DNA of 64,000 nt from Affinundibacterium flavidum. Lineage in GTDB: Bacteria > Pseudomonadota > Gammaproteobacteria > Burkholderiales > Burkholderiaceae_D. Location: NCBI RefSeq assembly GCF_014284175.1, contig NZ_JACOGA010000020.1:1-64000 (forward strand), given 5' to 3'. Both the position numbers and the translations under genes were made by a program. The notes below the pieces were generated by a model that saw only the letters and a list, made by a program, of their open reading frames with translations, had not been told where the DNA came from and did not search any database. Shown piece by piece: positions 44,222 to 53,655 of this stretch. Positions within the stretch are counted from its first letter, which is position 1. Every line of letters starts with the position of its first letter.

Positions 44222-45174
44222 AACAGGCAGCGACTGCCAATACCAAAGCGAAAATCAAGCTTGCCGATGCAGCGGAATTACCGGCGCAAATACAAGCGCA
44301 AATCGATCAATTTTGCGACACGCTTTGGCTGGAAGATGGCCTGTCAAAAAATTCGCTGGAAGCCTATCGACGTGACCTACGCCTGTTCGCAGAATGGCTA
44401 CATACAACAACACAGAAACATTTGTTGCAAGTAACCGAGATCGATATTTTTTCTTATGTTGCAGCCAAACATAGTAGTTCAAAAGCGACGTCGGCCAATC
44501 GTCGCATGACCGTATTGAAGCGCTACTACCAACAAGCGTTTCGACAAAATCAGATTGCCATCAATCCATGTACCAAACTGAAATCGGCCAAGCAAGCAGA
44601 TCGCTTACCCAAGACGCTGAGTGAACAACAAGTAGAAGCCTTGCTACAAGCGCCTGATGAGCAAACGCCTTTAGGATTGCGCGACCGTACTATGCTAGAA
44701 CTTCTTTATGCTTGCGGCTTACGTGTCACTGAATTGGTTTCACTCAAATCATTTGAAGTAAGTTTGAACGATGGCGTGCTACGCGTGACTGGCAAGGGCA
44801 GTAAAACGCGCTTAGTGCCATTTGGCGAAGTGGCGAGGATGTGGCTACAACGCTATCTGAGTGAAGGTCGCCCAGCGATTTTAAATGGGCAAATCGACGA
44901 TGCTCTGTTCGTAACGGCTCGCGGTGGTGCAATGACACGACAAATGTTTTGGGTCGTGATCAAAAAATGTGCTGCACTAGCAGGCATCACTTCACCTCTA
45001 TCGCCGCATACGCTACGCCACGCTTTCGCGACCCATTTATTAAACCACGGCGCTGACTTGCGCGTGGTGCAATTATTACTAGGGCATGCGGATATTTCGA
45101 CCACACAAATCTATACCCATGTCGCACGCGAACGGCTTAAGCAATTACATGCACAACATCATCCGCGTGGATAG
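44215..45174 (+). CDS. xerD: site-specific tyrosine recombinase XerD
   Basis: This 319-residue recombinase resolves chromosome dimers at dif with XerC and FtsK. The SAM-like N-terminal domain spans about 25-110 (LSKNSLEAYRRDLRLF). The catalytic domain has all active residues: Arg in ACGLRVTEL, Lys in TGKGSKTR, HxxR in SPHTLRHAFATHLL, then GHADISTTQIY with the Tyr nucleophile. The C-terminal THVARERLKQL is typical of XerD rather than XerC. The start is GTG with an AGGAGG six bases ahead. It has about 25 extra N-terminal residues compared with E. coli. ogt-xerD pairing is unusual but looks cotranscribed. Confidence 0.93.
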   Translation: MVKQAATANTKAKIKLADAAELPAQIQAQIDQFCDTLWLEDGLSKNSLEAYRRDLRLFAEWLHTTTQKHLLQVTEIDIFSYVAAKHSSSKATSANRRMTVLKRYYQQAFRQNQIAINPCTKLKSAKQADRLPKTLSEQQVEALLQAPDEQTPLGLRDRTMLELLYACGLRVTELVSLKSFEVSLNDGVLRVTGKGSKTRLVPFGEVARMWLQRYLSEGRPAILNGQIDDALFVTARGGAMTRQMFWVVIKKCAALAGITSPLSPHTLRHAFATHLLNHGADLRVVQLLLGHADISTTQIYTHVARERLKQLHAQHHPRG

Positions 45175-45271
45175 GAACTGAGGGACGATATAATGTGCGG
45201 AGAGCAGTATCGTCAATAAACGATGTTGCTGAAGTTATATTTTCATTTAAAGTTTTTAAGCGAGTGCTATC

Positions 45272-45757
45272 TTGTCCAAAAAAGAACACGTCTCAGAAAC
45301 CCCGGCGACGCAGTTGTTGCGTAAGAGAGGGGCAGTTTTTAGCGAGCATCCTTATGCGTATGAAGAGCATGGCGGAACTTCGGTCTCTTCACGCGAATTA
45401 GGTGTTGAAGAGCATGAAGTGGTGAAGACTTTGATTATGCAAGATGAACATGCCAAGCCTATGGTGGTGTTGATGCATGGCGATAAAACCGTGTCAACTA
45501 AAAACCTAGCGCGCCAAATTGCTTGTAAATCGGTAGAGCCTTGCAAGCCTGAGGTGGCGCAACGGCATTCTGGTTACATGATAGGTGGCACTTCTCCGTT
45601 TGGAACTAAGAAGGCAATGCCCGTGTATGTGGAAGCTTCGATTTTGGATTTGGAAAAAATCTATTTGAACGGTGGTCGGCGTGGTTACCTCATTGGAATA
45701 GCGCCCGCATTGTTGTTGGATATTTTGTCGGCGAAGGCAGTGAGTTGTGCTTTGTAA
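45272..45757 (+). CDS. ybaK: Cys-tRNA(Pro)/Cys-tRNA deacylase YbaK
   Basis: This 161-residue trans-editing enzyme removes Cys misloaded onto tRNA-Pro by ProRS. The YbaK/ProX fold is shown by HPYAYEEHGG, VVKTLIMQ, the active Lys in STKNLARQI and IGGTSPFGTKKAMPVYVE. It begins with TTG at 45272; no ATG lies in a suitable position and the ribosome-binding site is weak. It follows xerD after about 100 bases and precedes plsY after 154, so operon membership is unclear. Confidence 0.9.
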   Translation: MSKKEHVSETPATQLLRKRGAVFSEHPYAYEEHGGTSVSSRELGVEEHEVVKTLIMQDEHAKPMVVLMHGDKTVSTKNLARQIACKSVEPCKPEVAQRHSGYMIGGTSPFGTKKAMPVYVEASILDLEKIYLNGGRRGYLIGIAPALLLDILSAKAVSCAL

Positions 45758-45911
45758 GTTTTCTAGACCTAAATAACTAGAATTTCATAGAGCGATGTGC
45801 AAAAATGTCCTGCTTTGCTTGAGCCTGTTGTGAGCTTCTAACTGGACGCTTTCAGTGCTTACGACAAATAATAATTAAATATAAATTTAAAAAAATAGGA
45901 TGGAATAACAG

Positions 45912-46517
45912 ATGAATGCAGTGATCGCGATTATTGCGGCTTACCTGATCGGCTCGATTTCTTTTGCGGTAGTAGTGAGTCGCTTATTTGGATTGTCAGA
46001 TCCACGCACCTATGGCTCTAAGAATCCCGGCGCAACCAATGTACTGCGATCGGGCAATAAAGCGGCGGCGGCCTTGACCTTGCTGGGCGATGGTTTTAAA
46101 GGCTGGTTGGCGGTGTGGCTGGCAATGTTTTTTCAGCAGAAGTTTGAGTTGTCGAGCGATACGATTGCAGCAGTTGCCCTTGCTGTATTTATTGGTCATT
46201 TGTGGCCAGTATTTTTCAAGTTCGTTGGCGGTAAAGGCGTGGCGACAGCCTTGGGTGTTTTGCTGGCATTGAATATCTGGTTAGGTTTGGCGACTTTCGT
46301 CACTTGGTTGGTAGTGGCGTACGCTTTCCGTTATTCATCATTAGCCGCTTTAATCGCGGCTTTGTTTGCACCGTTTTATTATGGCTTATTGTTTGGTGCC
46401 GATTTGACTTTGTTAGCGGTGGCGATTATGAGTGGTTTATTGATTTACCGTCATGGCGCCAATATTGGCAATTTGATGCGCGGTAAAGAAAGCCGGATAG
46501 GTAGTAAGAAGAAGTAA
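45912..46517 (+). CDS. plsY: glycerol-3-phosphate acyltransferase PlsY
   Basis: This 201-residue inner-membrane enzyme transfers acyl groups from acyl-phosphate to glycerol-3-phosphate, the first step of phospholipid synthesis. It has five helices, and the three conserved loops are visible: [12 protein letters not shown], the [14 protein letters not shown] box (residues 36-49) and [21 protein letters not shown] near 97-117. The partner PlsX is not in this window. A bidirectional terminator at 46539 separates it from the facing tsaD. Confidence 0.95.
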   Translation: MNAVIAIIAAYLIGSISFAVVVSRLFGLSDPRTYGSKNPGATNVLRSGNKAAAALTLLGDGFKGWLAVWLAMFFQQKFELSSDTIAAVALAVFIGHLWPVFFKFVGGKGVATALGVLLALNIWLGLATFVTWLVVAYAFRYSSLAALIAALFAPFYYGLLFGADLTLLAVAIMSGLLIYRHGANIGNLMRGKESRIGSKKK

Positions 46518-46538
46518 GTTTCTTCATTTCATGCAATA

Positions 46539-46577
46539 AAAAATCCCTCATGATGAATGTCATTGAGGGATTTTTTT
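46539..46577. terminator. bidirectional terminator between plsY and tsaD
   Basis: AAAAATCCCTCA and TTGAGGGATTTTT arms, with an inner TGA/TCA extension and T runs on both strands. It lies between convergent gene ends. Confidence 0.88.
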
Positions 46578-46646
46578 ATGGCTGAACAAGACAAAACGTT
46601 ACCGCATTTAGTTACTCCATTTAGTCACCACATCTACACAAACTAC

Positions 46647-47684
46647 TCACCGCATCAACTCATGCAGTGGCCAACGAGGGCGCACATTGAAGCTATAAGT
46701 CTTGGTAGCCTGTTCAGGATGTACTTGTAAGCGCATCGCACCAGCAAACGCAATCATGGCACCGTTATCAGTGCAAAATTCCAGCTCAGGGTAATACACT
46801 TGAAAGCGCTTTTTGGGATTCGAAGAATTGGCGGCCGCATTTAAAGCGGCGCGTAATTGTAGATTGGCACCGACACCACCCGCGATCACTAAACGCTTGA
46901 GACCGGTTTGCTTGAGCGCGGTTAGGCACTTTGCGACCAGTACATCAATAATCGCATCGACAAATCCACGTGCGACATTGGCTTTATCTGTATCGCTTAA
47001 AGCATCAGGGTATTTTTTGACAGCGGTGAGGACGGCGGTTTTTAAGCCAGAAAAGCTGAAATTTAAATCTTTAGAATGCAGCATAGGGCGTGGAAATTGA
47101 TGAATCGTTGGATCGCCTAAGGTCGCTAATTTCGAGATCGCAGGGCCACCAGGATAATCAAGTCCAAGTAACTTGGCCGATTTATCAAAGGCTTCGCCAG
47201 CAGCATCATCCAGTGTTTCACCTAACAAGGCATATTGCCCCACGCCATCAACTCGCATTAATTGGGTGTGACCACCAGACACCAACAAAGCAATGAACGG
47301 AAATTCTGGCGGTTGGCTTGCTAACAGTGGTGACAGTAAATGGCCTTCCAGATGATGTATGCCGATTAAAGGTTTATCTAGCGCCATACCTAAGCCACAG
47401 GCAACCGACGCGCCCACTAATAATGCTCCCGCCAAGCCTGGGCCTTGAGTGTAGGCAATGGCATCAATTTGATTTTGATGAAGCTGCGCCTTTTCTAATG
47501 CTTCGCGCAATAGGGGGAGGGCGCGTTTTACATGATCTCGTGAGGCGAGTTCTGGCACTACGCCACCATATTCTTGATGCATGGCGATTTGCGAATGCAA
47601 GGCGTGCGACAGTAAGCCTTGCTCGGTATCGTACAAAGCAATACCGGTTTCGTCGCAAGAAGATTCGATACCAAGAACTATCAT
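46647..47684 (-). CDS. tsaD: tRNA N6-threonylcarbamoyltransferase TsaD
   Basis: This 345-residue ASKHA-fold enzyme transfers threonylcarbamoyl to A37 of tRNA. It carries [15 protein letters not shown] at the start, the metal-binding HHLEGH near residue 113-118, and LVSGGHTQL and [10 protein letters not shown] boxes. CTDNGAMIA near 305 holds the third ligand, an Asp. Length is typical. TsaE lies at 35399-35884, so the t6A genes are split, as usual. The ATG at 47684 is clear. Confidence 0.96.
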   Translation of the reverse strand: MIVLGIESSCDETGIALYDTEQGLLSHALHSQIAMHQEYGGVVPELASRDHVKRALPLLREALEKAQLHQNQIDAIAYTQGPGLAGALLVGASVACGLGMALDKPLIGIHHLEGHLLSPLLASQPPEFPFIALLVSGGHTQLMRVDGVGQYALLGETLDDAAGEAFDKSAKLLGLDYPGGPAISKLATLGDPTIHQFPRPMLHSKDLNFSFSGLKTAVLTAVKKYPDALSDTDKANVARGFVDAIIDVLVAKCLTALKQTGLKRLVIAGGVGANLQLRAALNAAANSSNPKKRFQVYYPELEFCTDNGAMIAFAGAMRLQVHPEQATKTYSFNVRPRWPLHELMR

Positions 47685-47800
47685 GTTTTAATTTCTACGG
47701 AAAATGAAAATTGAGCCAATCAGGCAGGCGCTATTATAGAACATCGTCTCGATTGCGCCTTGTTAAGGCAAAGATGACCGTGACTAGCTCGGCAAAGTCG

Positions 47801-49921
47801 TCAAGCTTTCGGCAAGGTGTTCAACCAGTTTTGCAAGGCATCACCATGCAATGGCTTGCTGGCGAAATAGCCCTGCATAGAATCGCAGCCGAGTGCAACC
47901 AGAGCTTCCCGTTCTGCGAGTGTTTCTATGCCTTCGGCAATCACGTGCAAATTTAGCCCATGCCCCATTTCAACGATGGTTTTGACTAGTTTTTGGGTCG
48001 ATGGATGTTGATCAATATTGATGACAAAACTGCGGTCGATTTTCAATTCGGAAACCGGTAGTTTTTGTAAATACGCGAGTGAAGAATGACCAGTGCCGAA
48101 GTCATCGATGGACAGGCCTATGCCGATAGAGCGTAAGGCTTGCAGCAGGGGAATTGCATTCCCCGGATTTTCCATAATGCCGCTCTCGGTCAGTTCCAAT
48201 TGTAGATTGGCAGGATTGACTTGATATTGATCGATCAATTGTCGAACCCGTTCTGGGAAGTGTTGATCGCGTAAATCATTCGTGCTGACATTGACCGCAA
48301 TGCTTAATTGAGGATAACTATCGCGCCAACTCGCCAAAGTTTGAACTGCTTGTTTCAGCATCCAGTCAGTCACCCGATTGATATAACCTGTGCGTTCAGC
48401 AAAGGGAACAAATTCAGCCGGAGAAATAAAACCGCGTTGCGGATGTTGCCAACGCACCAGTGCTTCAAAACCATAGCAGGACAAATCGCTGAGATGAATT
48501 TTGGGTTGCAGCCACATTTGTAATTCATTATTTTGTACTGCAGAACGTAAATCAGACAGCAAACTCAAGTGACCTAAACGCGAGGCTTCTTGCGCATCTG
48601 AGTACCACGCGGACATCAAAGTGTTTTCTTTGGCAGCATAAAGCGCGACTTCCGCATTGCGAATCAGTCCGGTTAAATCTCTGGTTTCATTGTTGGCGAG
48701 TGCAATTCCGAATACTAAGTTCGCATCAACACTGTGATTGCCACATTGAACTGGTGTACTCAACTGATGATTGATATTGTTGAGTAAATCTGCCACCACA
48801 TCCTTGATCAGTCCACCGTCCGGCGCTGCGCATAACAGTGCAAATTGGCCACCAGAAAATTTTGCCAGAAAGGCGTGGTGATTTTGTGCAAGGGCCTCAG
48901 TTGCAAGCTTTAATCTTTGGCTGACTTCAACGATCAACGTATCACCTGTGCCAAAGCCCAGAGTTTCATTGACGATCTTCAGTCGTGCGATATCCATCAA
49001 GAGCATCGCATGCTCGTGCAGACTTTGTTGCTCAAATGTTTTTAAGAGCAGGATACGATTGGGTAAATTGCTAAGTGGATCGTAATAAGCGAGCTGTTCA
49101 ATTTCTGCTTCGCGTAAGGCGATGGCGTCGGCCATGGTGTTTAGCGCGCGCCCGACTTGGGCAACTTCAGTCGTTCTGGTTGGGGGTACTTTGCTGGTGT
49201 AATTGCCCGCAGCAATCTGTAATGCGCTTTTCTCCAACATCGTCAGTGGCTGGACCACGCTACTTTGCGTGATAAATGCGAGTCCTATGCCGCATAAGAC
49301 CGCAAAAATAGAAACTGCGATGACTTGTAATTTGAGTCTGGCCAAATCACTTTGTTCTTCGTCTTGGCGTTGTTGTATGCGTTTTTTTGCTAAGTCCAGC
49401 AATATTCCGCTTTCCGTCAGAAAAGCCTGACGAGCCGGCGCTACTTGGGTTTCAAACACCCGTTTTGCACCATCTGGATTATCCAATTCAATTTCATCAA
49501 ATAAATTCAGATACGATTGGCGAAATTCTTGATGAGTCACATCCAGGCGCTGCAGACAAAGAGTTTGGACTTCATCGTCGGATTCTGCACCGAGTTTTTG
49601 TATTAATTGATCGATATGTTTTTTCTTCGCATCGACTGCGTCGTATGCCGGCTTACGTTTGTCCTGTGTAGCATTAAAAATCAATACTAAGGCACTGGTT
49701 GAGCCTTCAATATCGAGTGCTAAATTTTGTACTTGCAGAAGTTTTTGTAAATCGTTACGGGCAAATTCTTGACTGCGTCGCGAGATATCCTGCACTTGCG
49801 TTACGCTGCGAACGACGACAATGACAAATAGGCAAAGAATTAATAGATAGCTGAGGGCTAGGCGATAACTGATTCTGCGTGGCAGAAAGCGGTCAATAAA
49901 GTAAAGGTAGGCATTTTTCAT
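47801..49921 (-). CDS. membrane EAL phosphodiesterase with degenerate GGDEF
   Basis: This 706-residue inner-membrane protein has a helix near 16-36, an extracytoplasmic four-helix-type sensor (about 40-190), a second helix (192-214) and a HAMP domain (215-268). A GGDEF domain (about 275-430) has lost its signature (FSGGQF instead of GGDEF), so it should not make c-di-GMP. An EAL domain (about 445-700) keeps EALVRW, ELTESGIM, DDFGTGHSSLAYL and KIDRSF, consistent with an active c-di-GMP phosphodiesterase. The degenerate domain may bind GTP to regulate it. A TTG 20 codons upstream is open, but ATG 49921 fits the membrane topology better. Confidence 0.88.
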   Translation of the reverse strand: MKNAYLYFIDRFLPRRISYRLALSYLLILCLFVIVVVRSVTQVQDISRRSQEFARNDLQKLLQVQNLALDIEGSTSALVLIFNATQDKRKPAYDAVDAKKKHIDQLIQKLGAESDDEVQTLCLQRLDVTHQEFRQSYLNLFDEIELDNPDGAKRVFETQVAPARQAFLTESGILLDLAKKRIQQRQDEEQSDLARLKLQVIAVSIFAVLCGIGLAFITQSSVVQPLTMLEKSALQIAAGNYTSKVPPTRTTEVAQVGRALNTMADAIALREAEIEQLAYYDPLSNLPNRILLLKTFEQQSLHEHAMLLMDIARLKIVNETLGFGTGDTLIVEVSQRLKLATEALAQNHHAFLAKFSGGQFALLCAAPDGGLIKDVVADLLNNINHQLSTPVQCGNHSVDANLVFGIALANNETRDLTGLIRNAEVALYAAKENTLMSAWYSDAQEASRLGHLSLLSDLRSAVQNNELQMWLQPKIHLSDLSCYGFEALVRWQHPQRGFISPAEFVPFAERTGYINRVTDWMLKQAVQTLASWRDSYPQLSIAVNVSTNDLRDQHFPERVRQLIDQYQVNPANLQLELTESGIMENPGNAIPLLQALRSIGIGLSIDDFGTGHSSLAYLQKLPVSELKIDRSFVINIDQHPSTQKLVKTIVEMGHGLNLHVIAEGIETLAEREALVALGCDSMQGYFASKPLHGDALQNWLNTLPKA

Positions 49922-50159
49922 AGTTCCGCGTCGGCGAGCAGCCTTATCCTGACTGATTGTGTTATTCCACCATTTAAACAAATTCTATGCTAACTGGAAA
50001 GTGAAACTTTCTCTCGACGTGCATGGTCAAGCTAGAAGCGTTGTAAACAAGTTCGGATTTTATCGCATAGTTCTGATAATCAACGAGAAAGCGCCCAGAC
50101 CGAGTTTGGATCAGCTAAAATGAAATTCTTCATATTCTATCGATTTCGGGAGCGCCCCT

Positions 50160-50474
50160 ATGTTTTTAGATCACGCAAAAATCTCTGCCACACATAGTGA
50201 AACAGAACCAGATCGTATCGAACGCTTAAACCGTGTTTATGGCTATGCGATGGCGCTGGCGGATGCCGACGGTAACGAGGCTTGCATCACCAAACTGGCA
50301 AAACTGCATGACCACAAAGGTACCTTAATGGTGATCTGGCATGAAGCGCCAACGGAATTTGAGCGCATCTATTTCATGAAAGCTTGGAAGAGTAAAATTG
50401 GTGACGAATCGACTCAGGTGGAACATGCATTAATGTTGCACGATGTCGCGACTGCGGATGAGGCTGGCGAGTAA
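50160..50474 (+). CDS. conserved-looking hypothetical protein, 104 residues
   Basis: This is a small soluble protein of mixed alpha/beta composition. I do not recognise the family. Features are an N-terminal acidic helix, then GYAMALADADGNEACITKL and GTLMVIWHEAPTE. The frame has normal codon use and an own terminator downstream at 50526, and the start follows GGAGCG at good distance, so expression is likely. It is flanked by the EAL protein (divergent) and MarC (convergent). Confidence 0.6.
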   Translation: MFLDHAKISATHSETEPDRIERLNRVYGYAMALADADGNEACITKLAKLHDHKGTLMVIWHEAPTEFERIYFMKAWKSKIGDESTQVEHALMLHDVATADEAGE

Positions 50475-50525
50475 ATTTTTTTCATCTATCATCATTGGTA
50501 ACGCTGTTTTGCAGCAGATGTATGC

Positions 50526-50568
50526 AAAAATGGCTTGTCAGCATGAAGAGTGCTGACAAGCCATTTTT
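50526..50568. terminator. bidirectional Rho-independent terminator
   Basis: Perfect 18-bp arms, AAAAATGGCTTGTCAGCA and its inverse, with a 7-base loop and T runs on both sides. It separates the 104-residue protein gene from marC. Confidence 0.92.
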
Positions 50569-50600
50569 GTTTCTCACCTCAGTAATTAATCAGTGATTCT

Positions 50601-51281
50601 TTAGTGCATTTTCAAATCTTCCAACAATTCTGCGATACCCGTCCAGCCGATTTCAATACCGATACACAGCAAGATAAAAGCCGACAAACGCATCAAGACT
50701 GTGGCTCCCACATCGCCTAAGAAATTCTCTAGATTACGTGCAAAACGGTAGGATAGATAAATCGCAAAAGTGGTCAAGAATACGCCTATCGTTGCTGCTA
50801 AACCCGTGATTAACCAATCAACCGGCTTGTTCGGAAGTTGTGCACCTAAGGTAATTGAAGTTGCAATGGCACCGGGCCCAACAGTGAGTGGAAAGCTAAA
50901 CGGAAAAAAGCTGTGGCGACGCAATTCTTCTTTGGTCCAACTGCCAGCCGACGCAGCTACGGAGTTACGTAATTTATCCTGCCCCTGATCATTCAGTAAT
51001 TTCCAACCCGCCATCGCCACCACGATGCCGCCAGCAACCCGCACTATGGGTAAGGAAATACCAAAGAAATCGAGTACGTAAGAGCCAACAAATACTGCCC
51101 CCATCAAAAGGAAGAAACAATTAAACGCAATTCGCTTGGCTAAGCGATTCGCCATCACCTGATCCATCGGCCCCGTCATCGACAAAAAGATAGGCGCAAC
51201 CGCAATTGGATTAAGTATGGGTAAGAGTGTGACGGGCACCACGATGAGAGCTTTAACAAAGACGGAAAGTGCAATGCTCAT
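50601..51281 (-). CDS. MarC-family integral membrane protein
   Basis: This 226-residue inner-membrane protein has six helices with the MarC/UPF0056 signature: LLPILNPIAVAPIFLSMT near 18-35, RLAKRIAFNCF, and PLTVGPGAIATSITLGAQ near 118-135. Despite the name, the family's transport substrate is not known and multidrug resistance is not supported. ATG 51281 has an AGGAGG six bases upstream. Divergent from the acyltransferase gene. Confidence 0.9.
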   Translation of the reverse strand: MSIALSVFVKALIVVPVTLLPILNPIAVAPIFLSMTGPMDQVMANRLAKRIAFNCFFLLMGAVFVGSYVLDFFGISLPIVRVAGGIVVAMAGWKLLNDQGQDKLRNSVAASAGSWTKEELRRHSFFPFSFPLTVGPGAIATSITLGAQLPNKPVDWLITGLAATIGVFLTTFAIYLSYRFARNLENFLGDVGATVLMRLSAFILLCIGIEIGWTGIAELLEDLKMH

Positions 51282-51504
51282 CTTGCCTCCTGAAATTTTA
51301 TAATAATTGTGATTATGCAATATTTCTCCGCTTTGGTGGAAAATCCATTGCAAGGTGCAAACTGGCGCACAACAACTCCGCAGCCTGTGTCTTGCGCTTA
51401 TGTTCTACCTTTATGTCACAAAACAGACATGAAATTGTCATCTTCTTGAAGTATTCATTCTCTATTCTGCACTGTCAGTTTCATTGGTTAAAGGAGAACC
51501 GTGC

Positions 51505-52272
51505 ATGAGAGTGTTGACCATACCGGGAGATGCTAATCCCAGTTTTTCTAAATTAAGTCTGAGCCTAGCGAGCACTAAAAAAGAAGTGAAAGAAGTGCAG
51601 CGCTTGCGTTACAAAGTATTCATTGAGGCGATGGGATTGTCTGCGCTGGCAAATGAAGACTGCCTGGATAAAGATGAATTTGATGATCATTGCGATCACT
51701 TGATCGTACGCGATACCAAAACCCTAAAAGTGGTTGGTACTTACAGAATTCTCGGCCCGAATGCAGCACGTCAGATCGGTCGTTATTACTCAGAAGGCGA
51801 ATTTGATTTATCTCGCCTGCAAAATATCCGTGGCAGTATTGCCGAAGCTGGACGTGCTTGCATACACCCCGATTATCGTAGTGGTGCCGTGATCATGTTG
51901 TTATGGGCAGGTCTAGCCGCTTATATGCGACGTGAGCGCTGTGAGTATTTAATCGGTTGCGCCAGTATTAGTCTGGCAGATGGTGGGTATAATGCGGCGG
52001 CGATTTATCGTCAGTTCACCGAACAAGAATTTTCTCCGCTGGAATATCGCGTGACGCCGCATTTGCCTTTCCCTTTAGAGAATATGGATGAAGGATGTGA
52101 AGCGCGTATCCCGCCTCTGTTACGAGGGTATTTGCGTGCAGGCGCCTGGGTTTGTGGCGAGCCAGCGTGGGATCCTGATTTTCACAGTGCAGATCTATTT
52201 GTGATGTTACCTCTAGCGAATCTAGATAATCGTTACGCCAAACATTACGGTACAGAGGACATTGCCAAATGA
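51505..52272 (+). CDS. OlsB-like GNAT acyltransferase
   Basis: This 255-residue cytoplasmic-face enzyme is a hemolysin-type GNAT (Acetyltransf_5), the group containing OlsB, which N-acylates ornithine with 3-hydroxyacyl-ACP to start ornithine-lipid synthesis. Typical stretches are QRLRYKVFIEAMG (residues 32-44), DEFDDHCDHLIVRD, VGTYRIL and IAEAGRACIHPDYRSGAVI. OlsA, the second acyltransferase, is not adjacent. AAGGAG precedes ATG 51505. It overlaps the following phosphoesterase gene by four bases, so the two are translationally coupled and may act in the same lipid pathway. Confidence 0.82.
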   Translation: MRVLTIPGDANPSFSKLSLSLASTKKEVKEVQRLRYKVFIEAMGLSALANEDCLDKDEFDDHCDHLIVRDTKTLKVVGTYRILGPNAARQIGRYYSEGEFDLSRLQNIRGSIAEAGRACIHPDYRSGAVIMLLWAGLAAYMRRERCEYLIGCASISLADGGYNAAAIYRQFTEQEFSPLEYRVTPHLPFPLENMDEGCEARIPPLLRGYLRAGAWVCGEPAWDPDFHSADLFVMLPLANLDNRYAKHYGTEDIAK

Positions 52273-53144
52273 TGCCAGCAGATCAGTTCCTTGAAAAGGC
52301 AATGCAAAAACATCCTAAGCATGCTAAGCACACTAAACACACCAAGCATGGTAAAAAAGATGTAAAGCATTTTCGAACAATATGGATATCTGATCTGCAT
52401 TTGGGAACACCCGGCTGCCAGTCCAAGCGGCTGCTGGAATTTCTTAAAGCCACTGAGTCTGAAACCCTGTATCTGGTGGGGGACATCATCGATGGTTGGC
52501 AATTGAAACGACGTTGGTTTTGGGATCAAACCCATAACAATATCGTGCAAACCGTGTTGAAGAAAGCCAAGAAGGGCACGAATGTGATCTTCGTGCCTGG
52601 AAATCACGATGAAGCAGCGCGTCAATTTATCGCACTCGATTTTGGTGGCATACAAGTACGCGATGAATTGGTACACACCACCGCGGATGGTAAGCGTATG
52701 TTGGTACTGCACGGCGATCGCTTCGATGGCGTAATTGCCTGCGCTAAGTGGCTGGCCTATCTGGGCGATAGCATGTACACCGTGATTTTGAAAATCAACC
52801 AGATCTTCAATCACTGGCGTGCGCGTGCCGGATTACCGTATTGGTCCTTGTCGCAATATCTCAAATCAAAAGTCAAAAATGCGGTGAGCTACATCACTAA
52901 ATTTGAAGACGCTTTAGCTGATGAAGCACGCAAGCGTGGATTGGATGGGGTGATTTGCGGACATATTCATAAACCAGAAATTCGCGAAATCAACGGTATC
53001 ATTTATTGCAATGATGGTGATTGGGTGGAAAGCCTGTCGGCATTGATAGAAGAAGCAGATGGTGAATTGCGTCTGATTACTTGGCATGATGTGATGTTGC
53101 AGCCGCAGAGTATAGAAGTGAAGCAGGTCGAGCTATTGGTGTAG
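52269..53144 (+). CDS. LpxH-like UDP-2,3-diacylglucosamine pyrophosphatase / metallophosphoesterase
   Basis: This 291-residue enzyme has a calcineurin-type fold with all metal motifs: ISDLHLG near 41-47, VGDIIDGW, VPGNHDE near 116, LHGDRFD near 155 and CGHIHKPEI near 227. The family includes LpxH-type lipid A enzymes, but this subgroup, which is longer than LpxH and usually linked to glycosyltransferases or acyltransferases, has unclear substrate. An unusual His/Lys-rich run (KHAKHTKHTKHGKK) precedes the domain and could bind metal. The start overlaps the acyltransferase stop. Confidence 0.82.
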   Translation: MMPADQFLEKAMQKHPKHAKHTKHTKHGKKDVKHFRTIWISDLHLGTPGCQSKRLLEFLKATESETLYLVGDIIDGWQLKRRWFWDQTHNNIVQTVLKKAKKGTNVIFVPGNHDEAARQFIALDFGGIQVRDELVHTTADGKRMLVLHGDRFDGVIACAKWLAYLGDSMYTVILKINQIFNHWRARAGLPYWSLSQYLKSKVKNAVSYITKFEDALADEARKRGLDGVICGHIHKPEIREINGIIYCNDGDWVESLSALIEEADGELRLITWHDVMLQPQSIEVKQVELLV

Positions 53145-53158
53145 CCACTTTTGTAGAA

Positions 53159-53638
53159 TTATTTGATCACCAGATCTGGCGTCATAATCGCTTTCAAGTA
53201 AGTGCGCAAACCCTCGCCATCACGTTCTTTTTGCGTAATCCACCAGACATTGCCCTTACGTACCGCACATGTACTTTGTGCGGGGGTAATCAAGCGTGCG
53301 GCGACTTCACCCAGAGTAGGTTGATGTCCAACTAAGAGCACAGATTCACGTGCATCTGGCCAATGGGCCGCTTGTAACAAATCTTCCGCACTGGCCTCAG
53401 GATTCAATTCTTCCATGATTTTGAATTGACGATTAAGCTTGGCGAGTGCCGCGACAGTTTCACGCGTACGGATCGTCGGGCTGACAAGTATTTTGCAATT
53501 GTGAGGCAATACGCTGTCTAGCCAATAAGCCATCTTTTGCGCTTGTTTTTGCCCCTTGGGCGTGAGGCGCCGTAAGTTGTCGGCTAATCCTTCATGGCCT
53601 GGTTCTGCATCAGCGTGGCGCCATAATATTAAGTCCAT
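53159..53638 (-). CDS. sixA: SixA-like phosphohistidine phosphatase
   Basis: This 159-residue cytoplasmic enzyme is of the histidine phosphatase superfamily. The catalytic RHA motif is in ILWRHADAEPGHE near residue 7-8, the second Arg is in SPTIRTRETV near 58, and the second His is in LLVGHQPTLGEV near 107. SixA removes phosphate from HPr-like or NPr phosphohistidine. It follows ppk by 17 bases in the same direction, so it is probably cotranscribed and Pho-regulated; ppk-sixA linkage is common in betaproteobacteria. Confidence 0.88.
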   Translation of the reverse strand: MDLILWRHADAEPGHEGLADNLRRLTPKGQKQAQKMAYWLDSVLPHNCKILVSPTIRTRETVAALAKLNRQFKIMEELNPEASAEDLLQAAHWPDARESVLLVGHQPTLGEVAARLITPAQSTCAVRKGNVWWITQKERDGEGLRTYLKAIMTPDLVIK

Positions 53639-53655
53639 GTCGTGCCCCTAATGCG

